A DNA stretch of 56,434 nucleotides from Fictibacillus sp. FJAT-27399. GTDB taxonomy: Bacteria > Bacillota > Bacilli > Bacillales > Fictibacillaceae. Of this stretch, positions 16,741-25,880 are shown one piece after another (the stretch's first letter is position 1; each line of letters begins with the position of its first letter). The position numbers and the translations under genes are program-made. Below the pieces are notes generated by a model that saw nothing but the letters and a program-made list of their open reading frames with translations, was not told where the DNA came from and did no database searches. Location of the stretch: NCBI RefSeq assembly GCF_001510655.1, contig NZ_LMVC01000004.1, positions 45,649-102,082 on the forward strand, given 5' to 3'.

Positions 16741-17055
16741 ATGAAGAAACAAAAAAAGCCAGGCGACAATATTTCGTTAAAGACGAAGAAGAATGAAGCC
16801 CCCGCCATTATTGACTGGATCAACTCGCAAACGAACTTGATGGACTCGATCCGTTTTTTGGTCGAGAATGAGATCAAAGCGAACGGAGTCCGTAATCTGC
16901 AGCAGCATGTCCCCGCAGACCGCGGATTCTCGAACGAGGTTGCGGCAGGACTGCATGGACACGGCTATCAGGAAGAGCCGAAGCATTCTCCGGAGTATGA
17001 AGATGTGATCGACGAAGAAGAGATCGATGAGGATGACATCGAATCCTGGACGTAA
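16741..17055 (+). CDS. ParR-like partner of the actin-like ATPase
   Basis: 104 aa after GGGGGTGTAAAG. Residues 18-55 (APAIIDWINSQTNLMDSIRF, then LVENEIKANGVRNLQ) resemble the ribbon-helix-helix start of ParR adaptors: a short strand, then two helices ending in NGVRN. The C-terminus is extremely acidic (YEDVIDEEEIDEDDIES), like the filament-binding tail of ParR. It is second in a two-gene operon with a strong terminator after it. Identification rests on pattern and context. Confidence 0.7.
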   Translation: MKKQKKPGDNISLKTKKNEAPAIIDWINSQTNLMDSIRFLVENEIKANGVRNLQQHVPADRGFSNEVAAGLHGHGYQEEPKHSPEYEDVIDEEEIDEDDIESWT

Positions 17056-17074
17056 AAGATAATAGGTTAGTCAA

Positions 17075-17118
17075 GAAAGCCGGTTTGAGAGGATTACTCT
17101 CGAGCCGGTTTTTTTTAA
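17075..17118 (+). terminator. terminator of the ParM/ParR operon
   Basis: GCCGGTTTGAGAG, a GATTA loop, CTCTCGAGCCGG, then TTTTTTTT. Confidence 0.92.
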
Positions 17119-17445
17119 AAGACTCTTTTCTAAAAATTGTTGCTTTGGGAACATTTTTGTAAAGAATCTTCATTGACAAGTTGATTGGAGTGTAAGGTGC
17201 GAGACTCCTCGAAAATGAATTTCACATTTTTCGTGCGATATAACGCTGCCAAAGCCTTCCTTGTCCTGCGGGACTAGCGGGACAGGTGAGACTCAAGCAG
17301 GCGCCAGGCGCCGAGAAAGTAGGCGCTGACGCCGGTAAGGCTCACCACACGCCCCGCGAAAGTAGGCGTTTATGCCGGTAAAAGCGAGCAGCCTGAAACG
17401 GAAATCAGCCACACTCAAGAGCAGCAACGGTTACGAAAACAGCCT
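17119..17445. repeat. shared-core repeat, family B, copy B1
   Basis: The core (GCGAGACTCCT ... GGGACAGGTGAGACT ... GTAAGGCTCACC ... CACGCCCCGCG ... GAAACGGAAATCA) is the same as in family A. The ends differ: GACTCTTTTCTAAAAATTG at the left, and GGCTGTTTTCGTAACCGTTG read inwards from the right. This copy has an extra tandem GAAAGTAGGCG segment. With the terminator before it and the lia promoter after it, it fills the gap between the ParR-like gene and liaI. Confidence 0.8.
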
Positions 17446-17492
17446 AATTAACCCCCCTCCTTTTATTAATAAGCCTATGGATTCTATGAAAA

Positions 17493-17508
17493 TACGCCTC
17501 AAGTCGTA
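17493..17508. promoter_or_regulatory. candidate LiaR operator upstream of liaI
   Basis: TACGCCTCAAGTCGTA is an imperfect palindrome (TACGnCTnnAGnCGTA). Its centre is about 41 bp before a plausible start point downstream of CATTAT at 17530-17535, a typical place for an activator of the LiaR type. The assignment is by position only. Confidence 0.4.
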
Positions 17509-17586
17509 CCTGAAAATATAGCCGGGGTACATTATAGAAAACCCGGAACGCAGGTAAGCTAGAACTATGAAAGGAGGTAACAACAA

Positions 17587-17931
17587 ATGAAGAAATTTGG
17601 TTTGTTTGTACTCGGAGGAATTGCAGCGATCACCCTGCTGGCGAACATCGGCCACATGATTGGACTCGCGATCGGGTTAATCATTTTATATTTTGCCGTT
17701 AAGGGTTTCATGAAGGCAGAAACAACATCTAAGAAAATCTTGTGGGGTGCTGCCGGCGTGATTGCAGCATGTGCAGCCATCTCCAATGTGCCGGCACTTT
17801 TAGGTGTCCTTGCCCTCTATGTGCTGTACCTGGTGTATAAAGGATGGAACGGCAAGAAAAGCGAAACAGGCTCAGCTGATGATCCGTTCGTAAACTTTGA
17901 AAAACAATGGGCAGAAATGAACAGAAACTAA
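17587..17931 (+). CDS. liaI: LiaI-like membrane protein
   Basis: 114 aa after AAAGGAGG. Hydrophobic segments lie at about 5-22, 25-45, 52-70 and 72-85. The C-terminus is polar (DDPFVNFEKQWAEMNRN). First gene of a lia operon and 18 bp before the PspA-type gene. LiaI anchors LiaH at the membrane under cell-wall antibiotic stress. Identity rests on size, membrane pattern and gene order. Confidence 0.85.
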   Translation: MKKFGLFVLGGIAAITLLANIGHMIGLAIGLIILYFAVKGFMKAETTSKKILWGAAGVIAACAAISNVPALLGVLALYVLYLVYKGWNGKKSETGSADDPFVNFEKQWAEMNRN

Positions 17932-17949
17932 TAAAAGGAGAGAATGAAC

Positions 17950-18594
17950 ATGAGTACACTTTTTACAAGAATCAAAAATTCCATAGCAGCTGATTTTCAC
18001 GAGATGCTCGATCAGAAGGAGCAGAAGAATCCGATCTCACTGCTGAACCAATATTTGCGTCAATGTGAACAAGAAACGGACCGTGTGCGAAAACTGGTCG
18101 AACGTCAATTTATACTTACTGAAGAATTTACAAAAGAGTACAGAGAAGCAAAGTCACATGCTGAAAAACGAAAGAAGCAGGCGGATTTAGCTCTTCAGGC
18201 TGGAGAAAGCGATTTGCATGAGTTCGCAGTCAACGAACAGCAGCGGTATGATGAGCGTGCAGCCCGCCTGAATGATGCTAAATTAGAGGCGAAGCGCGAA
18301 CTGGAAGCGCTGGAGCAAAAGTTTGAACAGATGAAGCATAAGCTGAAAGATATGTATGTGAAGCGAATGGAGCTGATGGGCCGCGAAAACATCGCCCGAG
18401 CCCATCGAGGAATGAATAAAGTTCTGGATGCCGGAGCAGGTTCGAAGCCAGGCCTGAGATTCGACGAAATGGAACGCTATCTAGAGCGGCTGGAGCATCA
18501 GGTGAATACGGATTATCACTTCAATACGATCGATGAGCGGTTTGCACAGCTTGAAAAACAATGGAAAAAAGAAGAAAAAACTACGATTTCATAA
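17950..18594 (+). CDS. liaH: LiaH, PspA/IM30-family phage-shock protein
   Basis: 214 aa from the ATG at 17950, 9 bp after AAGGAG; the ATG 6 bp earlier is too close to it. Nearly the whole chain is coiled-coil helix rich in K, E, R and Q, starting with an amphipathic FTRIKNSIAADFHEMLDQ that can dip into the membrane. LiaH forms large rings that shield the cell membrane during bacitracin, daptomycin or similar stress. A hairpin follows before liaF. Confidence 0.93.
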   Translation: MSTLFTRIKNSIAADFHEMLDQKEQKNPISLLNQYLRQCEQETDRVRKLVERQFILTEEFTKEYREAKSHAEKRKKQADLALQAGESDLHEFAVNEQQRYDERAARLNDAKLEAKRELEALEQKFEQMKHKLKDMYVKRMELMGRENIARAHRGMNKVLDAGAGSKPGLRFDEMERYLERLEHQVNTDYHFNTIDERFAQLEKQWKKEEKTTIS

Positions 18595-18609
18595 TTTAAA
18601 AATGGTATT

Positions 18610-18639
18610 CTAAAAGGCGTAGGGTACTGCGCCTTTTAG
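18610..18639 (+). promoter_or_regulatory. hairpin between liaH and liaF
   Basis: CTAAAAGGCG (18610-18619) and CGCCTTTTAG (18630-18639) form a perfect 10-bp stem with a 10-base loop and no T-tract. It lies in the 100-bp gap between liaH and liaF. It could attenuate or process the transcript so that liaIH is made in excess of liaFSR. Confidence 0.6.
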
Positions 18640-18694
18640 GACGTGCACCATTAACAATAAAGAGGAAAAACGAGAGAGATAGAGGGGGTGCACC

Positions 18695-19429
18695 ATGTTT
18701 AACGGAAAAAAAACAGATTTGATCAGCTGGCTTCTTTTGATTGGTGTACTGCTTCTTATTCTTGAACTTTCATTTCGCGGAGGGGAATTGATTTTTATTT
18801 TTGCCCTCATGGCTGGCTGCATCTATATCGGAAGAAAAAAAATGCCTCGGACAATCGGGAAAGTGCTGTATTGGGGCGGATGGTTTGGATTGATCATCAC
18901 CCTGCTGAACATGATGGCCTTTAAGTTTGTCATGATTGCGGTCCTTGTTTATCTGGTCATCCAGTTCTATCAATCTAAAAAAAAACCGTCAGTCATTGAG
19001 CCGGTCGTCCAAAACGAAGAGGATTCCCGGCTGTCCGAGTCACTTTTTACGAAACAGCCGCTGTTTAAAAATATACTGTACGGCCGGCAGCAGACCCCTG
19101 ACCATGTGTATGAATGGAGTGACATTAACATCCAGTGCGGGATAGGGGACAGTGTCATCGATTTGAGCAACACCGTTTTGCCGGATGGCGAATCAGTCAT
19201 TGCCATACGGAATCTTGCCGGAAACATTAAAATTCTTGTGCCGTATGAAGCGGCGGTTAGTGTTCATCATTCTGTGCTGGCTGGAAACACAACAATTTTT
19301 CAGCTTCATGAATCGAAAATATTCAATCAGCTTTTTCATTTTCAAACAGAGAACTACCAGGAGGCCCAGCAAAGAATTAAGATCGTTACATCCATGGTGG
19401 TCGGGGATCTAGAGGTGAAGCGGACATGA
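18695..19429 (+). CDS. liaF: LiaF, membrane inhibitor of the LiaRS system
   Basis: 244 aa. Four hydrophobic segments fill residues 9-92 (ISWLLLIGVLLLILELSF is the first). A C-terminal soluble LiaF/DUF2154-type beta domain starts near 140 (IQCGIGDSVIDLSNTVLPDG). LiaF keeps LiaS in the inactive state until the envelope is stressed. It overlaps liaS by 4 bp. liaG, which separates liaH and liaF in B. subtilis, is absent. Confidence 0.92.
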   Translation: MFNGKKTDLISWLLLIGVLLLILELSFRGGELIFIFALMAGCIYIGRKKMPRTIGKVLYWGGWFGLIITLLNMMAFKFVMIAVLVYLVIQFYQSKKKPSVIEPVVQNEEDSRLSESLFTKQPLFKNILYGRQQTPDHVYEWSDINIQCGIGDSVIDLSNTVLPDGESVIAIRNLAGNIKILVPYEAAVSVHHSVLAGNTTIFQLHESKIFNQLFHFQTENYQEAQQRIKIVTSMVVGDLEVKRT

Positions 19430-20472
19430 GTATTGTGCTGCGAAGTGTCCTCCTATCCATCGCCGTATCTCTATTGACCGCTATTCTGGTTTTCATTGCT
19501 GTGTTCATGGTGAACCCTTTCCCAGGCCTGGCTACACTATGGGAACGGCAGCTGTTCGGCCTGCCATTTATATTGGTTGTGCCGGCTGCCAGTTTGGTTC
19601 TTGGTGTGTTTTTTGGTTTGCTGCATGGGTTTGCTGTCCGAAGACAGCTCAAACAAGTGGAAGAAGGCCTGCGTGAGATGGAGAACGGCAGATCCATCTA
19701 TCCTCCTTTACAAGCACAGGGAACAGAGATGGATGCCCTGTGGAAAAGAATGAAAAATGTACAGCGCCAGGTTACGGATCAGGCCAGGGCCTCACAAAAG
19801 CTGGCGAACGAAAAAGCAGAAGATCAAGAGAAAATCATTCAAGAGATGATCTCGAGAGAACGGCATCGTTTAGCACGTGAGCTGCATGATTCAGTGAGCC
19901 AGCAGCTTTTTGCCGCCTCCATGCTGATGTCAGCCATCAATGAGTCAAGGGAAGCTGAAGAAGCTCCTGAAAACAGGCAGCTGAAACTGGTGGAACAAAT
20001 GATTCACCAGTCGCAGCTTGAGATGAGAGCGCTGCTGCTTCACCTCCGTCCTGCAGCTCTAAAAGGAAAGTCCTTGCAGGAAGGAATTAAAGAACTGTTA
20101 GCGGAGCTCGTTCAAAAAGTGCCGATTGAGATTCATGCAAAAATAGAAGAAATGCCGCTCGACAAGGGTGTTGAGGACCACCTGTTCAGGATTCTGCAGG
20201 AATCCGTCTCAAACACACTGAGGCATGCCAAAGCTACCTCTCTTGAAATTCTGCTGATCGAACGGGAAGAATTAATCATTCTTCGTGTAGCTGATAATGG
20301 TGTCGGCTTTGCTATGGACGAGGATAAAGCCGGATCCTACGGGCTTCAAAACATGCAGGAACGAGCGCTGGAAATCGGCGGCACGATGAAAGTGGTAAGT
20401 CTGCCCGACAAAGGGACGCGGCTGGAAGTAAAAGTACCAGTGATTTCGGTGGAGGATGATAAAAATGATTAA
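19426..20472 (+). CDS. liaS: LiaS sensor histidine kinase
   Basis: 348 aa. Two membrane helices (about 5-28 and 44-66) flank a short outside loop, the intramembrane-sensing layout. The HisKA_3 phospho-site is [17 protein letters not shown] (His near 150). ATP-binding parts are [13 protein letters not shown] and ADNGVGF, then [12 protein letters not shown]. It partners with LiaR, whose gene overlaps the end of liaS. Confidence 0.95.
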   Translation: MSIVLRSVLLSIAVSLLTAILVFIAVFMVNPFPGLATLWERQLFGLPFILVVPAASLVLGVFFGLLHGFAVRRQLKQVEEGLREMENGRSIYPPLQAQGTEMDALWKRMKNVQRQVTDQARASQKLANEKAEDQEKIIQEMISRERHRLARELHDSVSQQLFAASMLMSAINESREAEEAPENRQLKLVEQMIHQSQLEMRALLLHLRPAALKGKSLQEGIKELLAELVQKVPIEIHAKIEEMPLDKGVEDHLFRILQESVSNTLRHAKATSLEILLIEREELIILRVADNGVGFAMDEDKAGSYGLQNMQERALEIGGTMKVVSLPDKGTRLEVKVPVISVEDDKND

Positions 20473-21097
20473 AGTATTGTTTGCGGACGATCATGAAATG
20501 GTAAGAATCGGTGTTTCATCCTATCTTTCTGCCCAGTCAGATCTTACGGTGGTTGGTGAGGCCGAGAATGGGAAGAAAGCCGTTGAACTGGCACTGGAGC
20601 TGCGCCCTGATGTCATTTTAATGGACTTGGTCATGAATGAGATGGACGGGATTGAAGCGACGAAAAAAATCATTGAGCAATGGCCGGAAGCGAAGATTAT
20701 CATTGTGACCAGCTTCTTGGATGATGAAAAAGTTTACCCGGCGATAGAAGCAGGAGCGGTAAGCTATATGCTTAAGACCTCAAAAGCGAGTGAGATCGCC
20801 GAAGCGGTAAGAGCCACTTATCACGGCCAGTCTGTCTTGGAACCCGAGGTTACAGGCAAGATGATGAACCGTATGCGCCAAAAAAATCATCAACAGCCAC
20901 ATGAAGAGCTCACGAGCCGTGAGCTTGAGGTACTCCTCTTAATGACAGAAGGAAAATCCAATCAGGAAATTGCAGACCAGTTATTCATCGCACAAAAGAC
21001 CGTTAAAGTACATGTGAGCAACATTTTAAACAAGCTCGATGTACAGGACAGGACCCAAGCCGTCATCTATGCGTTTAAGCATTCGCTTGTTAAGTAA
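20465..21097 (+). CDS. liaR: LiaR response regulator (NarL family)
   Basis: 210 aa. The ATG at 20465 is preferred because GGAGG ends 9 bp upstream; the ATG at 20456 abuts it. Receiver domain: acidic pocket DDH, phospho-aspartate in [13 protein letters not shown], and lysine in [10 protein letters not shown]. The C-terminal LuxR-type helix-turn-helix is [20 protein letters not shown] onward to [17 protein letters not shown]. It activates liaIH. The 8-bp overlap with liaS suggests coupled translation. Confidence 0.95.
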   Translation: MIKVLFADDHEMVRIGVSSYLSAQSDLTVVGEAENGKKAVELALELRPDVILMDLVMNEMDGIEATKKIIEQWPEAKIIIVTSFLDDEKVYPAIEAGAVSYMLKTSKASEIAEAVRATYHGQSVLEPEVTGKMMNRMRQKNHQQPHEELTSRELEVLLLMTEGKSNQEIADQLFIAQKTVKVHVSNILNKLDVQDRTQAVIYAFKHSLVK

Positions 21098-21116
21098 ATT
21101 TTTTATCATAGTATAC

Positions 21117-21146
21117 GCCGCCGTCTCAAAACAGGCGGCTTTTTTT
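21117..21146 (+). terminator. terminator of the lia operon
   Basis: GCCGCC, an 11-base loop, GGCGGC, then TTTTTTT. Confidence 0.9.
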
Positions 21147-21151
21147 GTTTT

Positions 21152-21376
21152 AGGCTGTTTTCGTAACCTTTGTTGCCCTTAGGAGTGGTTGATTTCCGTT
21201 TCAGGATGCTCGCTTTCCGCGGGGCGTGCGGTGAGCCTCCTCGGCGCATGTGCCTGCGGGTCTCACCTGTCCCGCCTGTCCCGCAGGAGTCTCGCACCTT
21301 GCACTCCAATCAACTTGTCAATGAAGGCTCTTTACAAAAATGTTTCCAAAGCAACAATCCTTTATAAAAGAGCCTT
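21152..21376. repeat. shared-core repeat, family B, copy B2
   Basis: Inverse orientation to B1. The left end is AGGCTGTTTTCGTAACC and the right end runs TGTTTCCAAAGCAACAATCC to AAAAGAGCCT. The core in between (TTCCGCGGGGCGTGCGGTGAGCC, in part, and CGCAGGAGTCTCGCACC) matches families A and B. No coding potential; reading frames across it are artefacts of the high-GC core. Confidence 0.8.
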
Positions 21377-21592
21377 GTTTTGGAATGAAATACTTCCGAA
21401 ACGGGAAAGAAATACTAGACAGAGAAGTATGAATTTTGTCCATATGATGTAAACAAACTTAAAATATGATAAAATATTTTTTAGTGATAGATACTTAATA
21501 ACATTGAATTATTTCTGAATTTTTGTGTTTTTCTCACGTGTACATTTGTTCAGACTCACATAACATTTTTAAAATTTGAAAGGAGAGTTTGT
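21377..21592. other. A/T-rich leader region of kbl
   Basis: No gene, hairpin with a T-tract or clear -35/-10 pair could be assigned. The stretch is very A/T rich and ends in AAAGGAGAG, the ribosome site of kbl. Confidence 0.5.
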
Positions 21593-22786
21593 ATGTCAAG
21601 TAATGTATTGGATCGCTTCCTGCAAGAAAATTTAGGTGATTTAAAAGAAAAAGGGCTTTATAACGTGATTGATCCGCTGCAAAGCGCGAACGGTCCGAAG
21701 ATCAAAGTGAATGGTAAAGAACTGATCAACCTTTCTTCAAACAATTATCTTGGTTTAGCAACAGATGAGCGTCTTAAGCAAGCTGCCAAACAGGCAATTG
21801 ACGAATATGGTGTTGGTGCGGGGGCTGTGCGTACCATTAATGGAACGCTTGAACTGCATGTAAAACTTGAAGAAAAATTGGCAGAGTTCAAACATACAGA
21901 AGCAGCGATTGCTTACCAATCCGGTTTTAACTGCAATATGGCTGCCATCTCAGCAGTCATGGATAAAAATGACGCGATTCTATCAGATGAACTGAACCAT
22001 GCGTCCATCATTGACGGCTGCAGACTTTCCAGAGCAAAAATTATCCGTGTCAACCACTCTGACATGGAAGACCTTCGTACAAAAGCGAAGGAAGCGAAAG
22101 AATCCGGACTTTATAACAAGATTATGGTCATCACAGACGGTGTGTTCTCCATGGACGGAGACGTTGCCAAGCTTCCGGAGATCGTAGAAATCGCTGAAGA
22201 GTTCGACCTAATTACTTACGTAGATGATGCACACGGCTCTGGCGTACTAGGCAACGGTGCAGGTACGGTGAAGCATTTTGGATTATCTGATAAAGTGGAT
22301 TTCCAAATCGGTACGCTTTCTAAAGCAATCGGTGTTGTCGGCGGTTATGTAGCCGGTAAAAAGGACTTGATCGACTGGCTGAAAGTAAGAAGCCGTCCAT
22401 TCTTGTTCTCTACTTCACTGACTCCAGGAGATGTAGCGGCTTGTACAAAAGCCATTGAAATTTTAACATCAAGCACAGAGCTGCAAGAAAAACTGTGGGA
22501 CAACAGCAAGTATTTGAAACAAGGCCTTGAGAAGCTGGGCTATGATATCGGAAACAGTGAAACACCAATCACACCAGTTATTGTAGGTGATGAAGTAAAA
22601 ACTCAGGAGTTCAGCAAAAAGCTGAATGAAGAAGGCGTTTATGCAAAATCCATCGTCTTCCCAACCGTACCAAGAGGCACTGGCCGTGTAAGAAACATGC
22701 CAACGGCTGCCCATACGAAGGAAATGCTTGATCAGGCACTTGCCATCTACGAAAAAGTCGGCAAGGAAATGGGAATCATCTCTTAA
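21593..22786 (+). CDS. kbl: glycine C-acetyltransferase (2-amino-3-ketobutyrate CoA ligase)
   Basis: 397 aa, normal for the alpha-oxoamine synthase family. Motifs: [15 protein letters not shown] near 41, [12 protein letters not shown] near 207, and the PLP lysine in [12 protein letters not shown] near 242. It cleaves 2-amino-3-oxobutyrate with CoA to glycine and acetyl-CoA. The next gene, 34 bp downstream, is threonine 3-dehydrogenase, which makes that substrate, so the pair degrades threonine to glycine. Confidence 0.95.
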   Translation: MSSNVLDRFLQENLGDLKEKGLYNVIDPLQSANGPKIKVNGKELINLSSNNYLGLATDERLKQAAKQAIDEYGVGAGAVRTINGTLELHVKLEEKLAEFKHTEAAIAYQSGFNCNMAAISAVMDKNDAILSDELNHASIIDGCRLSRAKIIRVNHSDMEDLRTKAKEAKESGLYNKIMVITDGVFSMDGDVAKLPEIVEIAEEFDLITYVDDAHGSGVLGNGAGTVKHFGLSDKVDFQIGTLSKAIGVVGGYVAGKKDLIDWLKVRSRPFLFSTSLTPGDVAACTKAIEILTSSTELQEKLWDNSKYLKQGLEKLGYDIGNSETPITPVIVGDEVKTQEFSKKLNEEGVYAKSIVFPTVPRGTGRVRNMPTAAHTKEMLDQALAIYEKVGKEMGIIS

Positions 22787-22820
22787 TACAGGAACCGGTA
22801 ATAGATTTGGAGGATGTAAC

Positions 22821-23783
22821 ATGAAGAAGATATTGATTACTGGAGCACTCGGGCAGATCGGTTCAGAGCTGGTCATGAAAGCCCGTGATATATATGGCGC
22901 GGATAATGTTATTGCGACAGATATCCGTAAGACAGACAGCCCGGTCGTTCAATCCGGACCGTTCGAGATTCTTGATGTAACCGATGCACAGGCGATGGCC
23001 GGCATCGCTAAAAAATACAATGCGGATACGGTGGTCCACCTTGCTGCTCTTCTTTCTGCTACTGCAGAAGCGAAGCCGCTGCTTGCTTGGAACTTGAACA
23101 TGGGAGGCCTGGTGAACGCACTTGAGGTCGCGAGAGAATTGAACTGCCAATTCTTCACACCAAGTTCAATCGGAGCATTCGGTCCTTCTACACCGAAAGA
23201 CCAGACTCCGCAGGACACGATCCAGCGTCCGACAACGATGTATGGAGTAAACAAAGTGTCCGGCGAGCTTCTTTGTGATTATTACTATCACAAATTTGGC
23301 GTAGATACCCGCGGACTGCGTTTCCCTGGATTGATCTCCAATGTGGCACCTCCTGGAGGCGGCACAACGGACTATGCGGTTGAAATTTATTACGAAGCGG
23401 TCCGAAAAGGAAGATATACTTCATTTATTGATGCGGGCACATACATGGATATGATGTATATGCCTGATGCGTTAAATGCAATTATTAACTTGATGGAAGC
23501 TGATCCGGCGAAACTGGTTCACCGAAACTCATTTAACGTTTCTGCGATGAGCTTTGAGCCGGAACAAATCGCTGCTGCCATCAAAAAGCAGATGCCATCC
23601 TTTACGATGGATTATGATGTAGACCCTGTTCGACAGGCGATTGCCGATAGCTGGCCGAATGTCATCGATTCTTCAGCAGCTATAGCGGAATGGGGCTTTA
23701 AAGCGGACTATGACTTGGATAAAATGACAGCAGATATGCTGTTGAAGCTGAACGACAAGCTGAATAACAAAGTAGCAAATTAA
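22821..23783 (+). CDS. tdh: L-threonine 3-dehydrogenase, epimerase (extended SDR) type
   Basis: 320 aa from the ATG at 22821 behind TTGGAGGATG. The N-terminal GxxGxxG motif is [12 protein letters not shown] and the catalytic pair is in [12 protein letters not shown] (YxxxK). It belongs to the UDP-glucose-4-epimerase-like threonine dehydrogenases, not the zinc MDR form. It oxidises threonine to 2-amino-3-oxobutyrate with NAD and supplies Kbl. Confidence 0.94.
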   Translation: MKKILITGALGQIGSELVMKARDIYGADNVIATDIRKTDSPVVQSGPFEILDVTDAQAMAGIAKKYNADTVVHLAALLSATAEAKPLLAWNLNMGGLVNALEVARELNCQFFTPSSIGAFGPSTPKDQTPQDTIQRPTTMYGVNKVSGELLCDYYYHKFGVDTRGLRFPGLISNVAPPGGGTTDYAVEIYYEAVRKGRYTSFIDAGTYMDMMYMPDALNAIINLMEADPAKLVHRNSFNVSAMSFEPEQIAAAIKKQMPSFTMDYDVDPVRQAIADSWPNVIDSSAAIAEWGFKADYDLDKMTADMLLKLNDKLNNKVAN

Positions 23784-23795
23784 TACGAAGAAAAA

Positions 23796-23824
23796 GGGAG
23801 CCTTAATATGGCTCTCTTTTTTAA
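23796..23824 (+). terminator. terminator of kbl-tdh
   Basis: GGGAGCC, loop TTAATAT, GGCTCTC, then TTTTTT. Confidence 0.92.
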
Positions 23825-23955
23825 AAGGTACATGCTTACTATAGGGGTAATAGACTTGAGTCCTCTTTCAGCATCAGTATGCGAAGTTCAACAAGAAAGA
23901 GCATTAATAATATTGCTCTAACCAAGTAATTTAAGAAAAGGAAGGAGACTTGCTT

Positions 23956-25182
23956 ATGGGTGGTTTTGAAGCTTTACAGGTGAATCCTCTGCTCCGGAAA
24001 ACGTTAGCTGACTATGGTATTGCCCAGCCGACAATGATCCAGGAGCAGGCGATCCCGCTGCTGTTAGAAGGAAAAGATGTGATTGCAAAATCCCAGACAG
24101 GAACCGGGAAAACGATGGCTTTTGCCGTACCGATGCTGCAGCGGATTGACCAGGAGAATGAAGCTATCCAAGCACTGATCGTGACGCCGACAAGAGAACT
24201 TGCTATCCAGGTGGCGGAAGAAGTAAAAAAGCTGAGCAGTTCAATGGGAATTGATGTCCTGTCCGTTTATGGGGGACAAGATGTTATTCAGCAAATGCAT
24301 AAACTCGGCGGTAAGGTGCAGGTTGTCATCGCCACACCAGGGCGTTTGCTGGACCATGTAAGACGAGGAACCATTGATCTGTCACACGTCTCCATGCTGG
24401 TTTTAGATGAGGCGGATCAGATGCTTCATATCGGATTTTTGCAGGATGTTGAAGAAATTATTGATCAGACACCAGAAGAGAACCGGCAGATGATGCTTTT
24501 TTCCGCAACGATGCCTTCTGAAATTGTAAACCTTGCAGGAACGTATATGAAAGATCCAGCAGAGATTACGGTGAAGAAGACACAAATCACCTTAAAGGAA
24601 ATCAGACAACGTGTTATTGAGACGACAGACCGCTCAAAGCAGGATGACTTGAAGCTGCTTCTGGAGCTGCACCGTCCGTACCTTGCTATTATTTTTTGCC
24701 GGACGAAGCGGCGGGTAAGCAAGCTGAATGAAGCTTTGAAGGAAGCGGGATACCAGGCAGACGAACTGCATGGCGATCTTACCCAGGCTAAACGGGAAGC
24801 GGTGATGCATGCCTTCCGGCAGGGAGAAATCCGCTACCTGATCGCTACAGATGTTGCGGCAAGGGGCCTGGATGTTGAAGGTGTGACCCATGTCATCAAT
24901 TACGATATTCCTCAAGATACAGAAAGTTATATCCACCGTATAGGACGAACAGGACGAGCCGGCAGCAAGGGGCTTGCCGTGACGATGGTTGCGGCAAAAG
25001 ACCGCAATTATTTAGAGTTGATCGAAAAAGGAATTAAGCAGAAGATACAAAAACAGCGGCTGGAAAAACCGGAAAAAAAGAAGGAAGGAAGCCGCTCTGA
25101 AACGAATGACAAGATGCAGAGCCGCCGTGCGGGTGCAAGACAGCAGTATCAGAAAAGCAGCAGAAAGCCACGGAGGCGCTGA
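23956..25182 (+). CDS. DEAD-box ATP-dependent RNA helicase
   Basis: 408 aa from the ATG at 23956, 8 bp after AGGAG; a TTG 6 bp earlier is less likely. All core motifs are present: Q motif QPTMIQEQAIPLL, Walker A SQTGTGKT, PTRELAIQ, TPGRLLDH, VLDEADQML, SAT, ATDVAARGLDV and HRIGRTGRAG. A basic tail (RLEKPEKKKEGS to SSRKPRRR) replaces a folded C-terminal domain and likely binds RNA. A shorter relative of the CshA/CshB cold-shock helicases; the exact target is unknown. Confidence 0.93.
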   Translation: MGGFEALQVNPLLRKTLADYGIAQPTMIQEQAIPLLLEGKDVIAKSQTGTGKTMAFAVPMLQRIDQENEAIQALIVTPTRELAIQVAEEVKKLSSSMGIDVLSVYGGQDVIQQMHKLGGKVQVVIATPGRLLDHVRRGTIDLSHVSMLVLDEADQMLHIGFLQDVEEIIDQTPEENRQMMLFSATMPSEIVNLAGTYMKDPAEITVKKTQITLKEIRQRVIETTDRSKQDDLKLLLELHRPYLAIIFCRTKRRVSKLNEALKEAGYQADELHGDLTQAKREAVMHAFRQGEIRYLIATDVAARGLDVEGVTHVINYDIPQDTESYIHRIGRTGRAGSKGLAVTMVAAKDRNYLELIEKGIKQKIQKQRLEKPEKKKEGSRSETNDKMQSRRAGARQQYQKSSRKPRRR

Positions 25183-25205
25183 CAACCGTACAGGAGAAGG
25201 ATCGC

Positions 25206-25880
25206 ATGAAAATTTTACTGGTTGAAGACGATCGCCGTCTCGCACGGTTAATCATGAGGATGCTGGAAAACGAAGGGTACAGGCTGGTTCTGTGTGAAGA
25301 TGGTGACACGGCATTTGATCGTGCGCTTGAGGAACCGTTTGATATCATAATCCTGGATTGGATGCTGCCAAAAAAAGAAGGTGTCTCTGTCAGCAGGGAG
25401 CTCCGGAAAGAAGGCTATCAGGGGGCTATTTTGATGCTGACGGCAAGGGATCAAGTGGATGACCTTGTTCAAGGATTTGATGCGGGGGTCGATGATTACC
25501 TTTCCAAGCCGTTTGAATTCAAAGAGCTTTTTGCTCGGATTACGGCTTTAGGGCGAAGAAGAAGCTTTTTATATGAAGATAACTGGGTGATGATCGGTGA
25601 CCTGCAGCTTGATGTACAGCACCATATGCTTAAACGGGGCGATGAAGAAATTCAGCTGACGCCAAAAGAATTTCAGCTGCTCGTCCTGTTTGCCCGCCAT
25701 AAGAATCAGGTGCTGACAAGGGAAAGCATCCTTCAGCATGTGTGGGGAGCAGACAGCGATGTGACGATGAACACGCTTGAAGCCTTCATTAAACTGCTGA
25801 GGAAAAAGCTGGATCCATCTGGAGAGAAAAAATACATTCAGACCGTCCGAGGCATCGGGTATCGAATGGAGAAAGAATAA
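25206..25880 (+). CDS. OmpR-family response regulator
   Basis: 224 aa after AGGAGAAGG. Receiver domain: VEDD, phospho-aspartate in IIILDWMLPKKEGV, lysine in DDYLSKPFEFKEL. The C-terminal winged helix contains LTPKEFQLLVLFARHKNQVL and VRGIGYRME. Its stop overlaps the start of the kinase gene (TAATG), so the two are coupled. The signal is unknown. Confidence 0.93.
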   Translation: MKILLVEDDRRLARLIMRMLENEGYRLVLCEDGDTAFDRALEEPFDIIILDWMLPKKEGVSVSRELRKEGYQGAILMLTARDQVDDLVQGFDAGVDDYLSKPFEFKELFARITALGRRRSFLYEDNWVMIGDLQLDVQHHMLKRGDEEIQLTPKEFQLLVLFARHKNQVLTRESILQHVWGADSDVTMNTLEAFIKLLRKKLDPSGEKKYIQTVRGIGYRMEKE

